Positions 52,001-63,500 of a stretch of 64,000 bases of DNA are shown in pieces; within the stretch, counting starts at the first letter, position 1, and each line of letters opens with the position of its first letter. The notes below the pieces were generated by a model. That model had not been told where the DNA came from and did not search any database. It worked only from the letters and a program-made list of their open reading frames with translations. Source of the DNA: Chytridium lagenaria (taxonomy: Eukaryota; Chytridiomycota; Chytridiomycetes; Chytridiales; Chytridiaceae); the NCBI GenBank assembly GCA_025449115.1, contig JAHLKC010000092.1, positions 103,112-167,111 on the forward strand, given 5' to 3'. Made by a program: the position numbers and the translations under genes.

Positions 52001-53810
52001 TAGGGGTGAGACTATGCATGGAGGGAGTGATATCTTTGCGGCGAACATGTACTTGGTAAGTTTTCTTGGTGTACTTATTGTTTGTGGTAGTTCTCCTTAT
52101 ATTACTTTCCCTTATATCTTTGCATCCACTCTCTACTGACATAACCCTCTTCATATTATTACAGGCCGAAGACCGTATTCTCTGTTTTGAACTCGTCACC
52201 AAGATGAGAGAAGCGTGGGTTCTCCGTTACGTGAAAGCGGCCAAAGCTGAGACAGATGTCCCTTCATCCGTACCTGAATTTATCTCTCAGCGACGTAGAT
52301 GGTTGAACGGGTCGTTCTTTGCAGGGATTCATGCTTTGAGTCATTGGTATCATATTTTCCGGTCTGGACATTCGTTTCCGAGAAAGTTTGGGTTTTGCGT
52401 CGAGTTTACGTATAATTTTATTTCGTTGTTGTTTAATTGGTTTGGGTTGGTGAGTGCTTCGATATTTTTTTTTTGTTTTTCTTTGTTTTTGTTTTTTGGT
52501 TTTTGTTTTATTTTTATAAGGGGAGGGGGATTTTTTGGGGGGTTTGGTCGGCGGGTTTGGGATGCTTTTTTTCATTTTTTGATTCTTACATGACCTCTGT
52601 TTTCTTTCTTCATTTTCCTTCCTCTGGTTTTTATTTTTTCACTGCGCTAACTACTATTTTAAACTCTAGGCCAACTTTTACCTCACTTTCTTCTTCCTTG
52701 GCAAAGACACTGTCCGCTCCTTTGAAAACAAGAACGCGTCCACCATCATTGTCAACAACCAAAAGTTTATCCCCGTTGTCGATCCCCTCACAAAGGAAAC
52801 CTATCTCACCTCCCCGACCTTTGACCCTCTCGGCCCCCGCCCTGATATAGTCTTTTACGTTCTCACCCAACTCTACATCATGTCCATCTGTCTCGTCTTT
52901 ATCTGTTCCCTCGGTAACCGTCCTCAAGGCTCCAAAATCACTTACACCCTCGCCATGATTCTGTTTGCACTGATTATGGGAGTGATGCTGTATCTCGGTG
53001 GATTCTCCATCTACTCGATTCTAGCCCTTGCGAAACCTAATCTGAGAAAACTCGATGACTTGTTTTTGAATTTCCCGGCGTTCAGAGACCTTGTGATCAG
53101 TGTTGGAGCAACTTATGGACTTTATTTTGTGTCGAGTTTCTTGTATTTGGAACCTTGGCATATGTTTACAAGTTTCTTCCAGTATTTGTTTTTGTTGCCG
53201 AGTTATGTTAATATTTTGATGGTGTATGCCTGTAAGTTGACCTTTCCCCCCCTTTTTTGTGATTTTTTTTTTTCCTTTATTTTTTGCTTTCTCGTCTTCT
53301 GCAATGCTTTTGCGTTTGTTATTTCTCGGCCTCTCGTTGCTATTAATTGGCATGTTTCTCGTTGCACCATTTTTCCTTGTTTATTCGGTTCCCCTCCACC
53401 ACTTTCCATATATCGAGCTAACCACCCCCCCCATTCTTAAGTCTGCAACCTCCACGACGTCTCCTGGGGCACCAAAGGCGACAACTCAAACGCGCACGAC
53501 CTCGGAGAAGTCAAATCCTCCAAATCCAAAGACGGCAAAGACACGCTTTGAGATAGACATACCGTCAGACATGACCGATATCAACACGGGGTATGATCGA
53601 TTTGTGCAAGCATTACGAGCGCCTCGACCTGATGAAAAAGCGAAACGAGATGTCAAGACGAAGCAGGAGGATTATTTCAAGAATTTTAGGACCAAGGTTA
53701 TTCTTTGGTGGCTTTTTACGAATGGGGTTTTGGTGATTGTACTTTGTTCTGATCTTGTGAGTGGGATCTTGTTTTCGGCTTTGGGGTTGAAGGCCGGATG
53801 GACAGATTAA
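49100..53810 (+). CDS. CHS: Chitin synthase, division 1 (class I-III type)
   Basis: This plasma-membrane glycosyltransferase polymerises UDP-GlcNAc into chitin. Residues 1 to about 300 form a Gln/Pro/Gly/Asn-rich disordered head. The conserved region begins [20 protein letters not shown] and continues with [37 protein letters not shown], a [12 protein letters not shown] stretch, AEDRIL, and the acceptor-site motif [13 protein letters not shown]. Membrane segments follow, then [16 protein letters not shown]. Exons fit 49100-49657, 50350-50848, 51105-51468, 51649-52055, 52165-52449, 52670-53231 and 53442-53810 (about 1014 residues). Intron 1 is 692 nt. Single-base corrections are needed near 50500, 51730 (AAAA) and 53550. 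All catalytic motifs are present, so the gene is probably functional and the breaks sequencing errors. Confidence 0.93.
49885..49960. repeat. Pyrimidine-rich TCTAC/TTCTAC repeat in chitin synthase intron 1
   Basis: Irregular tandem CTACT, CTTATT and CTACTCTACTT units on the plus strand inside the unusually long first intron (49658-50349). Confidence 0.7.
50935..51000. repeat. Three small GC-rich hairpins in chitin synthase intron 2
   Basis: Three successive palindromes stand out in an A/T-rich intron: CTCGCC-AAA-GGCGAG (50935-50949), TCGCC-GAA-GGCGA (50951-50963) and ACTTGCC-AAG-GGCGAGT (50984-51000). They share a GCC-three-base-loop-GGC core, as in mobile GC-rich palindromes. Confidence 0.65.
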
Positions 53811-55727
53811 CCCGTATTTGAAGGTTTGTTTTCTTTCTTTCTTTCTCTCTTTCTTTTTTTTTTTATCTCGTTTGTGGTAGTTGTTTTTTCCTTTTTTTCA
53901 CCGCGTTTACTTTCCTTTATTTTGTTTTTGTGTTTTGTTTAGTTTGCATGTCACTTAACAGGTCTTCTATGAAATGATTATACTGATACACCGTTTTTTA
54001 AATCTTATTTTTTACAGTTTATCTTCTACTCTGTGTTGGGGTTATCGACGTTCCGGTTCTTTGGATGTGTTGCATTCTGCTCGTCACGTTGATTTGTGGA
54101 TAAAATAATCGCGACATCGGGGGGGTCTTTGTTAATCCTCTTTGTTCGCTTTTCAACCCCCTTCCCTCCCCACCCTCTTTTTCTTCGGTCTCCGCTACAA
54201 GTCGTTTCTTTTTCTTTTCTTTTACTTTGTTCCGGGTTTTCCTATTCCAAGATTATTTGTTAGCGGTTGTTTTCGGGTGTTTTTTTTGATATACTACGAC
54301 AAGGTTTCTTCTGTTTTGGGGGGAATTGTTTCTGTCTCTTTCTATATTGCCTTTTTTTGTGAGTGAGTCGCATTTTGGTTGTTGCGAAACGCAAAATACC
54401 TTTTTTCTTCTTTTTTTTTTTCTTTCTCATTTTCCCATGTTTTTGTGTTTTGCTGGGTTTATTTTTGTTTGCGTTTATTTTTCTTTTGCACTTTTCCCCC
54501 CTCGTCTTATTTTTCCGATAGGGTTTGGGATAAATCATTTTATCTTTTTCTTTTCTCGGTTGATCGGCGTTTTTCTTCTTTCAGCATGTTTGTGTGTGTG
54601 TGTGCGTGAGTGTGTGTGTGGTTCTTTTCCCTGATCTTTGTAGTTTGATATATAAAGTGGAGTCTGATGTTATACATTGTTAATTGTTTTGTGATTATAT
54701 CTGTTTTTTTTTGGGGGGGTGGAGATATTTAGAATTCTGGTGAGAGGATTTATCATTGTAAAAGTAGTTGATTATGATGAAAGACGGCAAAGGGTTAAAA
54801 AAGCCCCGTCATCAACTGAATGCATACATATGAGGTTATTGTGGAAGTGTTTGATTATAATGAAAGATAGCAAAGAGTTAAAATGAGATAGTAAATCAAC
54901 TGAATGCGTATGCCAAAAGTTTACTGTGGATTTTGTGAAGGGAAATTGACTATGCAAAGGGGCAGTTTTCGTGTGGAAGGTCCTCCGAAGTTTTGGACTG
55001 AAGAATAAAAAGACCTCTCGTTTTAACTCTGCTGTCCCCGAATTACCTCCCAATACCTCTGTCTGTTGGTCATCTCGTGAGGCACCTCAAGATCTCTTTC
55101 TTTCTAGGTTTGAACAGGAAACACGGCAGAAGTCGCTACCCATCCCAAGTACCTTGCTGCTACAGACTTTGACATCCTCTCCCAACCTCATTCAGAACAG
55201 CCCCTTGAAATCCTCTTGGCTTGCTCCCAGGTTCAGTAATAAGATTCCCAGAGGTGAAGACCTCTAGGTGTTAGAAAGATCGGTTTTTGTTGTATTTTTG
55301 GTGAGTGTAGCTGAAGACACTTACATTTTTTGATGGGCTCAGGTCACTTTTGGTGGTTTTGGTTATTGTTTTCTCTGAACTTTTTGGCTCTTGGGCCAGA
55401 AAAGTTCACAGGATCTACATAACCCAGAACGTGGAAGTATCAACGTCAGAATAATCTGAAGCATTATCATAGGACGAAAGGAACGTCACCATTGCAAAGG
55501 CACCAGCAAGGCAAGGTTGGTCATAGTAGAAAGTGATAATTTCTTCATCTGATTCTTCATCATCTACAGGAGTTGTGATCTTCTCTTGACCAATCCCTCC
55601 CTACCTAGCTTCGACTAGGAGGTAGGGGAGAAGAGCAAAAGAGTTGCTCCAGCAGAGCAAGTCCACAGAGCACCTAACGACAGGATGTACTCCTGAATCT
55701 AAGTGATGTTGTTGTTTGGCAATGGTG
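53811..55727. other. Intergenic, T-rich 3' flank of chitin synthase, then unassigned DNA
   Basis: 53820-54560 is T-rich with many homopolymers. A (TG)n stretch lies at about 54590-54620. An imperfect direct repeat lies at 54768-54828 and 54851-54909, 83 bp apart, sharing TTGATTAT(G/A)ATGAAAGA and ATCAACTGAATGC. A frame at 54971-55267 has no recognisable content. A hairpin CCCTACCTAG...CTAGGAGGTAGGG lies at about 55595-55627. Confidence 0.55.
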
Positions 55728-55732
55728 TGGGT

Positions 55733-56235
55733 TGTTGGGTTTTGCTCACTTGACTCACAAGGACGCGTCAGGATCACTCTCACCATTAGTCCGCGGCGTC
55801 AGGCGCAACACTAGACTGCTCTGGAATTTACGCGTTGTTAGAGTTGAGCGCAAACGCGCCCACTGGACTTCTAATTCACTCTCTGGACTCATTTGAATTT
55901 CCACTTTGATTTACCTTCCGTGATTGGTAAATTTTCTTTATGCCAGTTTAATTATAACTCTACCTGTTTGTGTTTGGACATTCCCTTCTAGCCTTTTTCC
56001 CTTTGTTCCCGTCAAGGCTCTCTGATTTGTTAATCTTTGTAGTGGAGAGTTTAACGCGTGAGTGTACGCGTCTCCTGTAGGTTTACCTTTGTGCTGTCTT
56101 TCCTTTTTACTTGTTTGTTTTATTTGAGTATTTAAAGACTCATGTGTTGAGTCGAAATAAATCAAGAACGTTGTTCGAGCAAAAGTGCGTTTAACTTTGT
56201 TTTAATTGAGCCCCGTGAACAACAAGTATTCAACA
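55733..56235 (+). repeat. 5' LTR of the deleted copia element
   Basis: 503 bp, TGTTGGG...TTCAACA, about 90% or more alike to the LTRs at 57542-58037 and 59947-60446 by eye. Confidence 0.9.
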
Positions 56236-56243
56236 ATCATCAG

Positions 56244-57541
56244 ATGTGGCGTCTGGTGCCTCGACCAAAGGGCAAGCGCATCATCAAGAGTGGAAGGGTG
56301 CTCCGTTACAACCAAAAGGAAAACGGCTCCGTGGAAAGGAGAAAAGCTCGATTCGTTGCGAAGGATATTCGCAGAAGAAGGCGTGGACTACTTGGAGACT
56401 TACGCGCCAGTGATGAAAGGGGCGACCTTTCGGACAGCACTCGCGGTGGCAGCTCACGAGGGGATGGTGTTACGCCAATACGACGTCAAGACGGCCTTTC
56501 TCAACGGCAATCTCAAGGAGGAGATATACATCAAGCAACCAGAAGGTTTTGTGATTGTTGGAAGGAAGACTGGGTTTGTCTTTCTTGAAGACTTGTACGG
56601 TTGAAGCAATCACCTCTTGGACGGAACGAGGTGTTGGATGAGTTTCTCATCTCGATAGGCTTCACAGTTCGCTCTCGGATCCCTGTCTTTACTACCGACG
56701 CAACGGCAGAGGTTATCGTTACTGGTTGTCTATGTTGACGACCTAGTGCACGCGTGTCCTGATCAGGAAGAGGCAGACGCGTTTCAGATGATTCAAGCGT
56801 CGGTTTACGGTCACAAGCCAGGGGAGCCAAGATACGCGGTTGGAACCCAAGTTCGCTATAATCAAGATGAGAGGCATGTGCGTATCAAGCAAGAGGCCTA
56901 TATCATCTCGATGATGAAGAAGCTACGAGTGCCAGAAGGACATCTCAGAAGCTTCCGCTAAGGCCAGGAACGCGTCTCAGACAAGACAACGAGACTCCTT
57001 TGGAAGAAGTGGAGGGACTAGCCTATCGAACTGTGGTCGGTTCATGATGTACGCGAATGGTTAATTCGCGTCCTGACGTGGCATTTGCAGTTGGAATGCT
57101 GGAGCGCTACCAGGCGCGTCCTGGACACGAGCACTGGGAGTGTGCTCGGATTTAGTCGGGTATTTACAGTTGACGCGTAGCTTGAGGCATAAGCTATTCG
57201 CGTCAAGGGAACAAGTTGAAGCTTGAATGATTCAGCAAGAAGTCAATCAGTGGATTTGTCATCATGCTGAATGGAGGAGCTATGATGTGGGGTGCGCGTA
57301 AACAAGCGTCAGTAGCTGTTTCAAGCGCAGAGGCCTAATATGTCAAGTTGAGTGAGGCATCGTCAGAGCTCATCTGGTTAAAGCAGCTTCTGGAGGAGAT
57401 AGGATACTCTTTGACGATCCACCAACGCTTTGGTGTGATAACACGGCAGCAGAGGCCATTGCAAAGAACCCCATCATCAGCTCGAGGACGCGACACGTGG
57501 ATCTTCGATTCCACGCGGGTAGAGATTGCGTTGCCAAGCGT
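56244..57541 (+). pseudogene. Copia reverse transcriptase/RNase H remnant
   Basis: Broken pol fragment. Recognisable pieces are the RT stretches LRRIFAEEGVDYLETYAPVM and YDVKTAFLNGNLKEEIYIK, then YVDDLVHACPD, GEPRYAVGTQVRYNQ and the RNase H stretch SSELIWLKQLLEEIGYS. Frames change several times and stops occur, so no product is expected. The 3' junction at GCCAAGCGTTGTTGGG shares GTTG with the LTR start, as if deletion ran through microhomology. Confidence 0.85.
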
Positions 57542-58037
57542 TGTTGGGTTTCGCTCACTTGACTCACAAGGACGCGTCAGGATGACTTGAACCATTAGTC
57601 CGCGGCGTCGGGCGCAACACTAGAGTGCTCAGGAATTTACGCGTCGTTAGAGTTGAGCGCGAACGCGCCCACTGGACTTCTAATATGCATTCTTGACTCA
57701 TTTGAATTTCCACTTTGATTTACCTTCCTTGATTGGTTTATTTTCTTTATGCAATTTAATTATAACTCTACCTGTTTGTGATTGGACATTCCCTTCTAGC
57801 CTTTACTCCCTTTGTTCCGTCAAGGCTCTCTGATTTGTTTATCTTTGTAATGGAGAGTTTAACGCGTGAGTGTACGCGTCTCCGATAGGTTTACCTTTGT
57901 GTTGTCTTTCCTCTTTACTTTTCGTTTGTTTGATTTAAAGACTCGTGTGTTGAGTCGAATTAAATCAAGAACGTTGTTCGAGCAAAAGTGCGTTTAACTT
58001 TGTTTTAATTGAGCCCGTGAACAACAAGTATTAAACA
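57542..58037 (+). repeat. 3' LTR of the deleted copia element
   Basis: 496 bp, TGTTGGG...TTAAACA, followed directly by the TGGGT duplication. Confidence 0.9.
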
Positions 58038-58100
58038 TGGGTTAGTGATCGCGAGATTCTGCTTAATTAAAGGGAGAAGGGAACGTGTTTAGTATCTTCT

Positions 58101-58446
58101 ATGTCGACTTACCTTGCTAAAAACCAAATTGAGCACCAGATCGTCTCCTGGCAATCGGGGAGGGCTGAAAGTCTCCTTGCTTCCTGCTATGGCACCTTTT
58201 GGAACGTGATGATCTCGTTGCCTCACAAGCTGGCACAGGGTAACCTCACTCATCACCTGCCTGCAGTGTCGATCACCAGCTTGGGGATCAACAGAGGTGG
58301 AATGTAGCTGACCAAGCCTAAGCTAAAGGACACTGACAATGAGGAGGACCCTTGGGCTTCCATCGCAGCTTTCTGCTTCAAACAGCTGGATTGCGGCTTC
58401 ACCAGGTGGCAGGGGGTAGAGGGTGGGCTGCCATCCAATAAGGAGT
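58101..58446 (+). pseudogene. Unrecognised open frame with one in-frame stop
   Basis: A frame starting MSTYLAKNQIEHQIVSWQSG runs to RGGM, meets TAG at 58305-58307, then stays open to about 58446 (LTKPKLKDTDNEEDPW...). G+C content is higher than in the surroundings. I do not recognise the protein. It may be a decayed gene or a transposon part. Confidence 0.3.
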
Positions 58447-58761
58447 GAGGGAGATCACGTCGAGGCCACGCGCGTGAGATAGAGGATGGGGAATCAACTC
58501 AATATCAACTACTTAATTCAACAGGTACAAATTAAACTAAGAAATCTCTCATATTAAAGTAATACACAATGTACAAATAAATAATAGACACAACATATGC
58601 ACACACACGTAAACGGCACATATCCGCGCCACCTCCTTCAATAAAAACCCTATAAACGTGGGGGAAAAGTACATATAAGACCCCAAAGGTAAAAGAAGGG
58701 AGGATTCAATATGACGCATAAATATTCGCGTCGACGCGGGATATAACGTAACTCAACGGAG
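58447..58761. other. Unassigned A/T-rich stretch
   Basis: Nothing recognisable; low-complexity CACACA near 58600. Confidence 0.5.
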
Positions 58762-59578
58762 TTAGGCAAAATGTCCTCTTGAGCCATAGGCCATGTGAAT
58801 AATGTAATTCTTCGCAGAGTGTCTTTGTCTACAGGCAGACGGCCCACCAACTGCGCAGACAGGCAGACGGCGCACTGACTGCACAAACCCGACTGGAAGA
58901 TCATTGAACTCCTCCTCATCAGCACCGTCCTCCATGGCCTTCCTCGCGTTCGCTCCGGTTTTAGGTTTTCCACCCCTGCTCTTATGGTCTCCTCCCAGGA
59001 CAGGCTCTTTAACTACGTTCACCACAAAACCCTTTGGTCCTGCGAGCTTAGTGTCATGCGGTCCTTCAATTGCTTTGGCCACGTCCACCTTGTTCCCATA
59101 CGTCCAAAACGGAACCCAGCAGGTTTCTTGCTTCCCCTTTCTGTTATAATGAACCCCTCTATCACCTTTCTGAACCTCTAAAACTTCTTTACCAGGGCAT
59201 CCTCGTCAACTCCCCAACCCAATCCCCCATTGTACAGCTTGGTCGCTTCCGCCGCCTTCCTCCACGAGCCTTCCTTGAATTGACAGTTCCCCAAGGCCGT
59301 CTCCTTCACCTTTGCCTCCAATCTGGCTTGGTGCGCCTTTTCTTCCCCGCTATTGATATCAGCCCATTGATCCTTGCTCAGACCTTTTCTTGATCTTGTT
59401 TGACCTGGTACGCAACATGCCTTCAGAGTTGTCAATAATCCCTTTTGTCTCGAAGACAACAGTGAGTATCTTGAGCGAGTCTCATAAAGTCCCAGACAAA
59501 ACTTCCGTGCGGCTTTGTTTTTGAACGCCGTAACCACCTCAGGCACAGCAGCTTCTGGGTACTCAAGGAGTCAAACAT
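58762..59578 (-). pseudogene. Unrecognised protein gene broken by two frame shifts
   Basis: The minus-strand frame can be followed from MFDSL (ATG at 59578) through AFKNKAARKFCLGLYETRSR and KETALGNCQFKEGSWRKAAE to KLYNGGLGWGVDEDALVK. After a shift near 59178 it continues with GVHYNRKGKQETCWVPFW, then GPHDTKLAGPKGFVVNVVKE and GGDHKSRGGKPKTGANARKA. One shift near 59560 and one near 59178 break it. The C-QFKEGSW-RKAAEA stretch faintly recalls Myb/SANT-like domains found in transposon-associated fungal proteins; this is weak. It sits between two copia elements. Confidence 0.4.
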
Positions 59579-59946
59579 GGCCCAAAACTAAGTCAAGCGG
59601 TGACTTTAAATCAATGTAAAATGTCAAGACGGAGTACCTGTGGCAGCTTCTAACGCTTTGTGCGTCTTGCAATTTTTAAGTTTGACTTTAAAACTCATAA
59701 AACACTATAGAGACGTGATAGGTGTGAAACCAGCACCGATGAACTCCCCAAAGCTGTTTCCTTTGGATCTTGCAAACCCAAGGCTAGGCTTAACAGAGTG
59801 GTGTAATTTTAGGGCATGGGTGTCAAAAGCTTTCAGATGAAAATACCAAGTTTGGCACATGTGTGTTATATCATTTGAAAGCGCTCAATGAGTGGATGTT
59901 TTTAGGTACTGTTGCAGCTTTTAACACTCTTGCAGTGCCTGCCATG
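59579..59946. other. Unassigned spacer before the copia 3' LTR
   Basis: No gene seen. The five bases CCATG at 59942-59946 abut the LTR and are the expected target-site duplication. Confidence 0.5.
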
Positions 59947-60446
59947 TGTTGATACTTGTTGTTCACGGGGCTCAATTAAAACAAAGTTAAACGCACTTTT
60001 GCTCGAACAACGTTCTTAATTTATTTCGACTCAACACACGAGTCTTTAAATACTCAAACAAAACGAACAAGTAAAGAGGAAAGACAACACAAAGGTAACC
60101 TATCGGAGACGCGTACACTCACGCGTTAAACTCTCCACTACAAAGATAACAAATCAGAGAGCCTTGACGGGAACAAAGGGAATAAAGGCTAGAAGGGAAT
60201 GTCCAATCACAAACAGGTAGAGTTATAATTAAATGGCATAAAGAAAATAAACCAATCAAGGAAGGTAAATCAAAGTGGGAAATTCAAATGAGTCCAAGAA
60301 TGTATTAGAAGTCCAGTGGGCGCGTTCGCGCTCAACTCTAACAACGCGTAAATTCCAGAGCACTCTAGTGTTGCGCCCGACGCCGCGGACTAATGGTGCG
60401 AGTGATCCTGACGCGTCCTCGTGAGTCAAGTGAGCGAAACCCAACA
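59947..60446 (-). repeat. 3' LTR of the minus-strand copia element
   Basis: 500 bp; on the minus strand TGTTGGGTTTCGCTC...AAGTATCAACA. It has the same termini as the two plus-strand LTRs. Confidence 0.92.
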
Positions 60447-60457
60447 TTCTCCCCTTT
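60447..60457 (-). other. Polypurine tract
   Basis: AAAGGGGAGAA on the minus strand directly precedes the 3' LTR, the position of the second-strand primer in LTR retrotransposons. It is missing from the deleted element. Confidence 0.85.
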
Positions 60458-60516
60458 CGTGAACTTTACTCACGACTTCTCTGGCTCCCCCATCTCTGAA
60501 GCATCATCATCAACGA

Positions 60517-63500
60517 CTACCATCCCCACGCGTTCACGACACCTCTCCAGGTCCTACGCGCCAGCCCTTCGTGAGCATGTCTGCAGGCTGTTCCTTGGTT
60601 CCAATGTGCTCCACCTGAAGCAACGCTTGGCAACGCGATCTCTAACCGCGTGGAATCGAAGATCCACGTGTCGCGTCCTCGAGCTGATGATGGGGTTCTT
60701 TGCAATGGCCTCTGCTGCCGTGTTATCACACCAAAGCGTTGGTGGATCGTCAAAGGAGTATCCTATCTCCTCCAGAAGCTGCTTCAACCAGATGAGCTCC
60801 GACGATGCCTCACTCAACGCGACATACTCGGCCTCTGCGCTGGAAACAGCTACTGACGCTTGTTTACGCGCACCCCACATCACAGCTCCTCCATTCAGCA
60901 TAATGACGAATCCACTGATTGACTTCTTCTCGTCCGGATCGTTCCCAAGATCCGCGTCGCTGAATCCTTCAAGCTTCAACTTGTTCCCTTGACGCGAATA
61001 GCTTATGCCCAAACTACGCGTCAACTGTACATACCCGACTAAATCACGAGCCCACTCCCAGTGCTCGTGTCCAGGACGCGCCTGGTAGCGCGCCAGCATT
61101 CCAACTGCAAATGCCACATCGGGACGCGAATTAACCATCGCGTACATCAATGAACCGACCACTGTTCGATAGGCTAGTCCCTCCACTTCTTCCAATGGAG
61201 TCTCGTTGTCTTCAACGCGTCTGAGACGCGTTCCTGGCCTTAGCGGAAGCTTCTTGAGATGTCCTTCTGGCACCGTAGCTTCTTCATCATCGAGATGATG
61301 TAGGCCTCTGCTTGATACGCACATGCTCTCGTTGATTGTAGCGAACTTGGGTTCCAACCGCGTATCTTGGCTCCCCCTGGCTTGTGACCGTAAACCGACG
61401 CTTGAGATCGTCTTGAAACGCGTCTGCCTCTTCCTGATCAGGACACGCGTGCACTAGGTCGTCAACATAGACAACTAAACGATAACCTCTCGCCGTTGCG
61501 TCGGTAGTAAAGACAGGGATCCGAGAGCGAACGTGTGAAGCCTATCGAGATGAGAAACTCATCCAACACCTCGTTCCATCCAAGAGGTGATTGCTTCAAA
61601 CCATACAAGGTCTTCAAGAGAAGACAAACCCAGTCTTCCTTCCCAACAATCACAAAACCCTCTGGTTGCTCGATGTATATCTCCTCCTTGAGATTGCCGT
61701 TGAGAAACGCCGTCTTGACGTCGTATTGGCGTAACACCATCCCCTCGTGAGCTGCCACCGCGAGTGCTGTCCGAAAGGTCGCCCCTTTCATCACTGGCGC
61801 GTAAGTCTCCAAGTAGTCCACGCCTTCTTTCTGCGAATATCCCTTCGCAACGAATCGAGCTTTTCTTCTTTCCACGGAGCCGTTTTCCTTTCGCTTGTAA
61901 CGGAGCACCCATCCACTCTTGATGATGTGCTTGCCCTTTGGTCGAGGCACCAGACGCCACGTCTGATGCTCCAGCAACGACTGGTACTCCTCCTGGAGCG
62001 CCTTCAACCATTCTTCTGAATCGACACGTCCCAACGCGTCCTCAACGGTTGCTGGATCTGTCACGTCCTCGTCACTCATCACGGTAACGGTGTGTGCAGG
62101 ATTACGTGGAGCAGGAGCGCGCTTTCCTGGAGCTTGAGCCTTAAACCATTCTGCATTTGCTGGCCTCCTCTCTCTCAGGGAATAACGACGAGTGCCTTCC
62201 TCTGCTGGTGGTGTTGCTGGTACCGGGAGACGTGAAACGCTGCGTGTAGCGCGTTGAGGAGTCCTTCTTGGCGAGGTTGGCGCGTCTTCGAACTCTTCTG
62301 ACGCGTCGTTCTCTTCCTGAGCATCCTCGACATCATCCTCCAACGCTTCGCTGTCTTCACTGACCTGTGACGCGTTATCTCCATCATCCTCAGAGCTCAA
62401 TGACTCATCTTCGGAATCCTCGGAGTCTTCATCGCTCCCCCAACTCCTGAATCGCTTCCCACCTTGTCCAGCAGCTTCCTGTGTACCTTCCAGGTGGACA
62501 CGTCTGCGTCGTGTCCTTCCCACACTCCAGTGTTCAACTCGTCAAACACAACAGTCTTGCTGCGCACTACTTTCTTCGTGACTGGGTCATAAAGGCGATA
62601 TCCCATTGCCTCATATCCCAAGAAAATGCATTTGCGCGCGTTCTTCTCCATCTTCTTCCGTCGTTCCTTTGGGACGTGCGCGTAACATGCGCAACCGAAG
62701 ATTCGAACGCGTTTCAGGTTAGGCTTCCTTCCCGTGAAGCCTTCCAGAGGTGAAATCCCATCCTTACGAGGAGATCGATTGTACAAGTACGTGGCACACG
62801 TAACGGCCTCTCCCCAGAATTTGTCGTCAAGACTCGCGTCGCTAAGCATGCACTTTGCCTTCTCAATGAGCGACCGATTCATTCTTTCCGCGACACCGTT
62901 CTGCTGAGGCGTGTAGGGCATGGTGAACGTGAGCTTGATGCCTTCCTCCAGGCACCATGCCTCCAGCTGCTTGTTCTTAAATTCCCCACCGTTATCTGCA
63001 ACAATCTCCAGGAGATGCGGCTTTTCTCGAAGTCGTTCCATCTCCTCAGGGTTCCTTTCCGAGTATCTCAACGCGTCAATCCGTCGACCTGTGAGTGCCT
63101 CGGCCTCTCTCTTGTACTGCTTGATGTACTGAACCGCTTGCTTCTTTTCCTTGAGCATGTACGTGTTGCAGTAACCCGTTGACGCGTCCACAACCACCAT
63201 GAAGTAACGCGACCCTCCCAAGCTCTTCCGCTTCATGGGTCCCGCCAAATCCACGTGAACGCGTTCCAGACTTTGTAGTCCTTCTCAACTCTCTCCGGGT
63301 GAGAGGAGCGCGTAAGCTTCCCCTCAATGCATCCCTTGCACAGCACGTCGTCGTCGTTATACAACGTGATGCGTACACCCGTTGCCGATTTTTCAAGCTT
63401 CTTCACCGCCTTCATCGAGATGTGACCCATCCGTCGATGCCAAATCTGCGCGCTGTTGAGCGACTGGCTTTTCACACCCATCGTGGTGTTTGCTGCGGTG

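Larger units (their letters stand above)
55728..58042 (+). mobile_element. Internally deleted Ty1/copia LTR retrotransposon with target-site duplication
   Basis: Two LTRs (55733-56235 and 57542-58037), each starting TGTTGGG and ending in ACA, flank only ~1.3 kb. The element is bounded by the perfect 5-bp duplication TGGGT (55728-55732 and 58038-58042). The internal part begins in mid reverse transcriptase (MWRLVPRPKGK, at about 56244) and runs through YVDDLVHACPDQEEADAF to RNase H (AKNPIISSRTRHVDLRFHA in another frame), stopping at the 3' LTR. Gag, protease, integrase, primer-binding site and polypurine tract are missing. The reading frames are broken many times. It is a dead deletion derivative of the family seen at 59947-64000. 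Confidence 0.92.

Noticed and set aside
54260..54634. Phe/Leu-rich or Lys-rich frames in the T-rich chitin synthase 3' flank
   Set aside because: Homopolymer-driven frames with no start context or conserved content.
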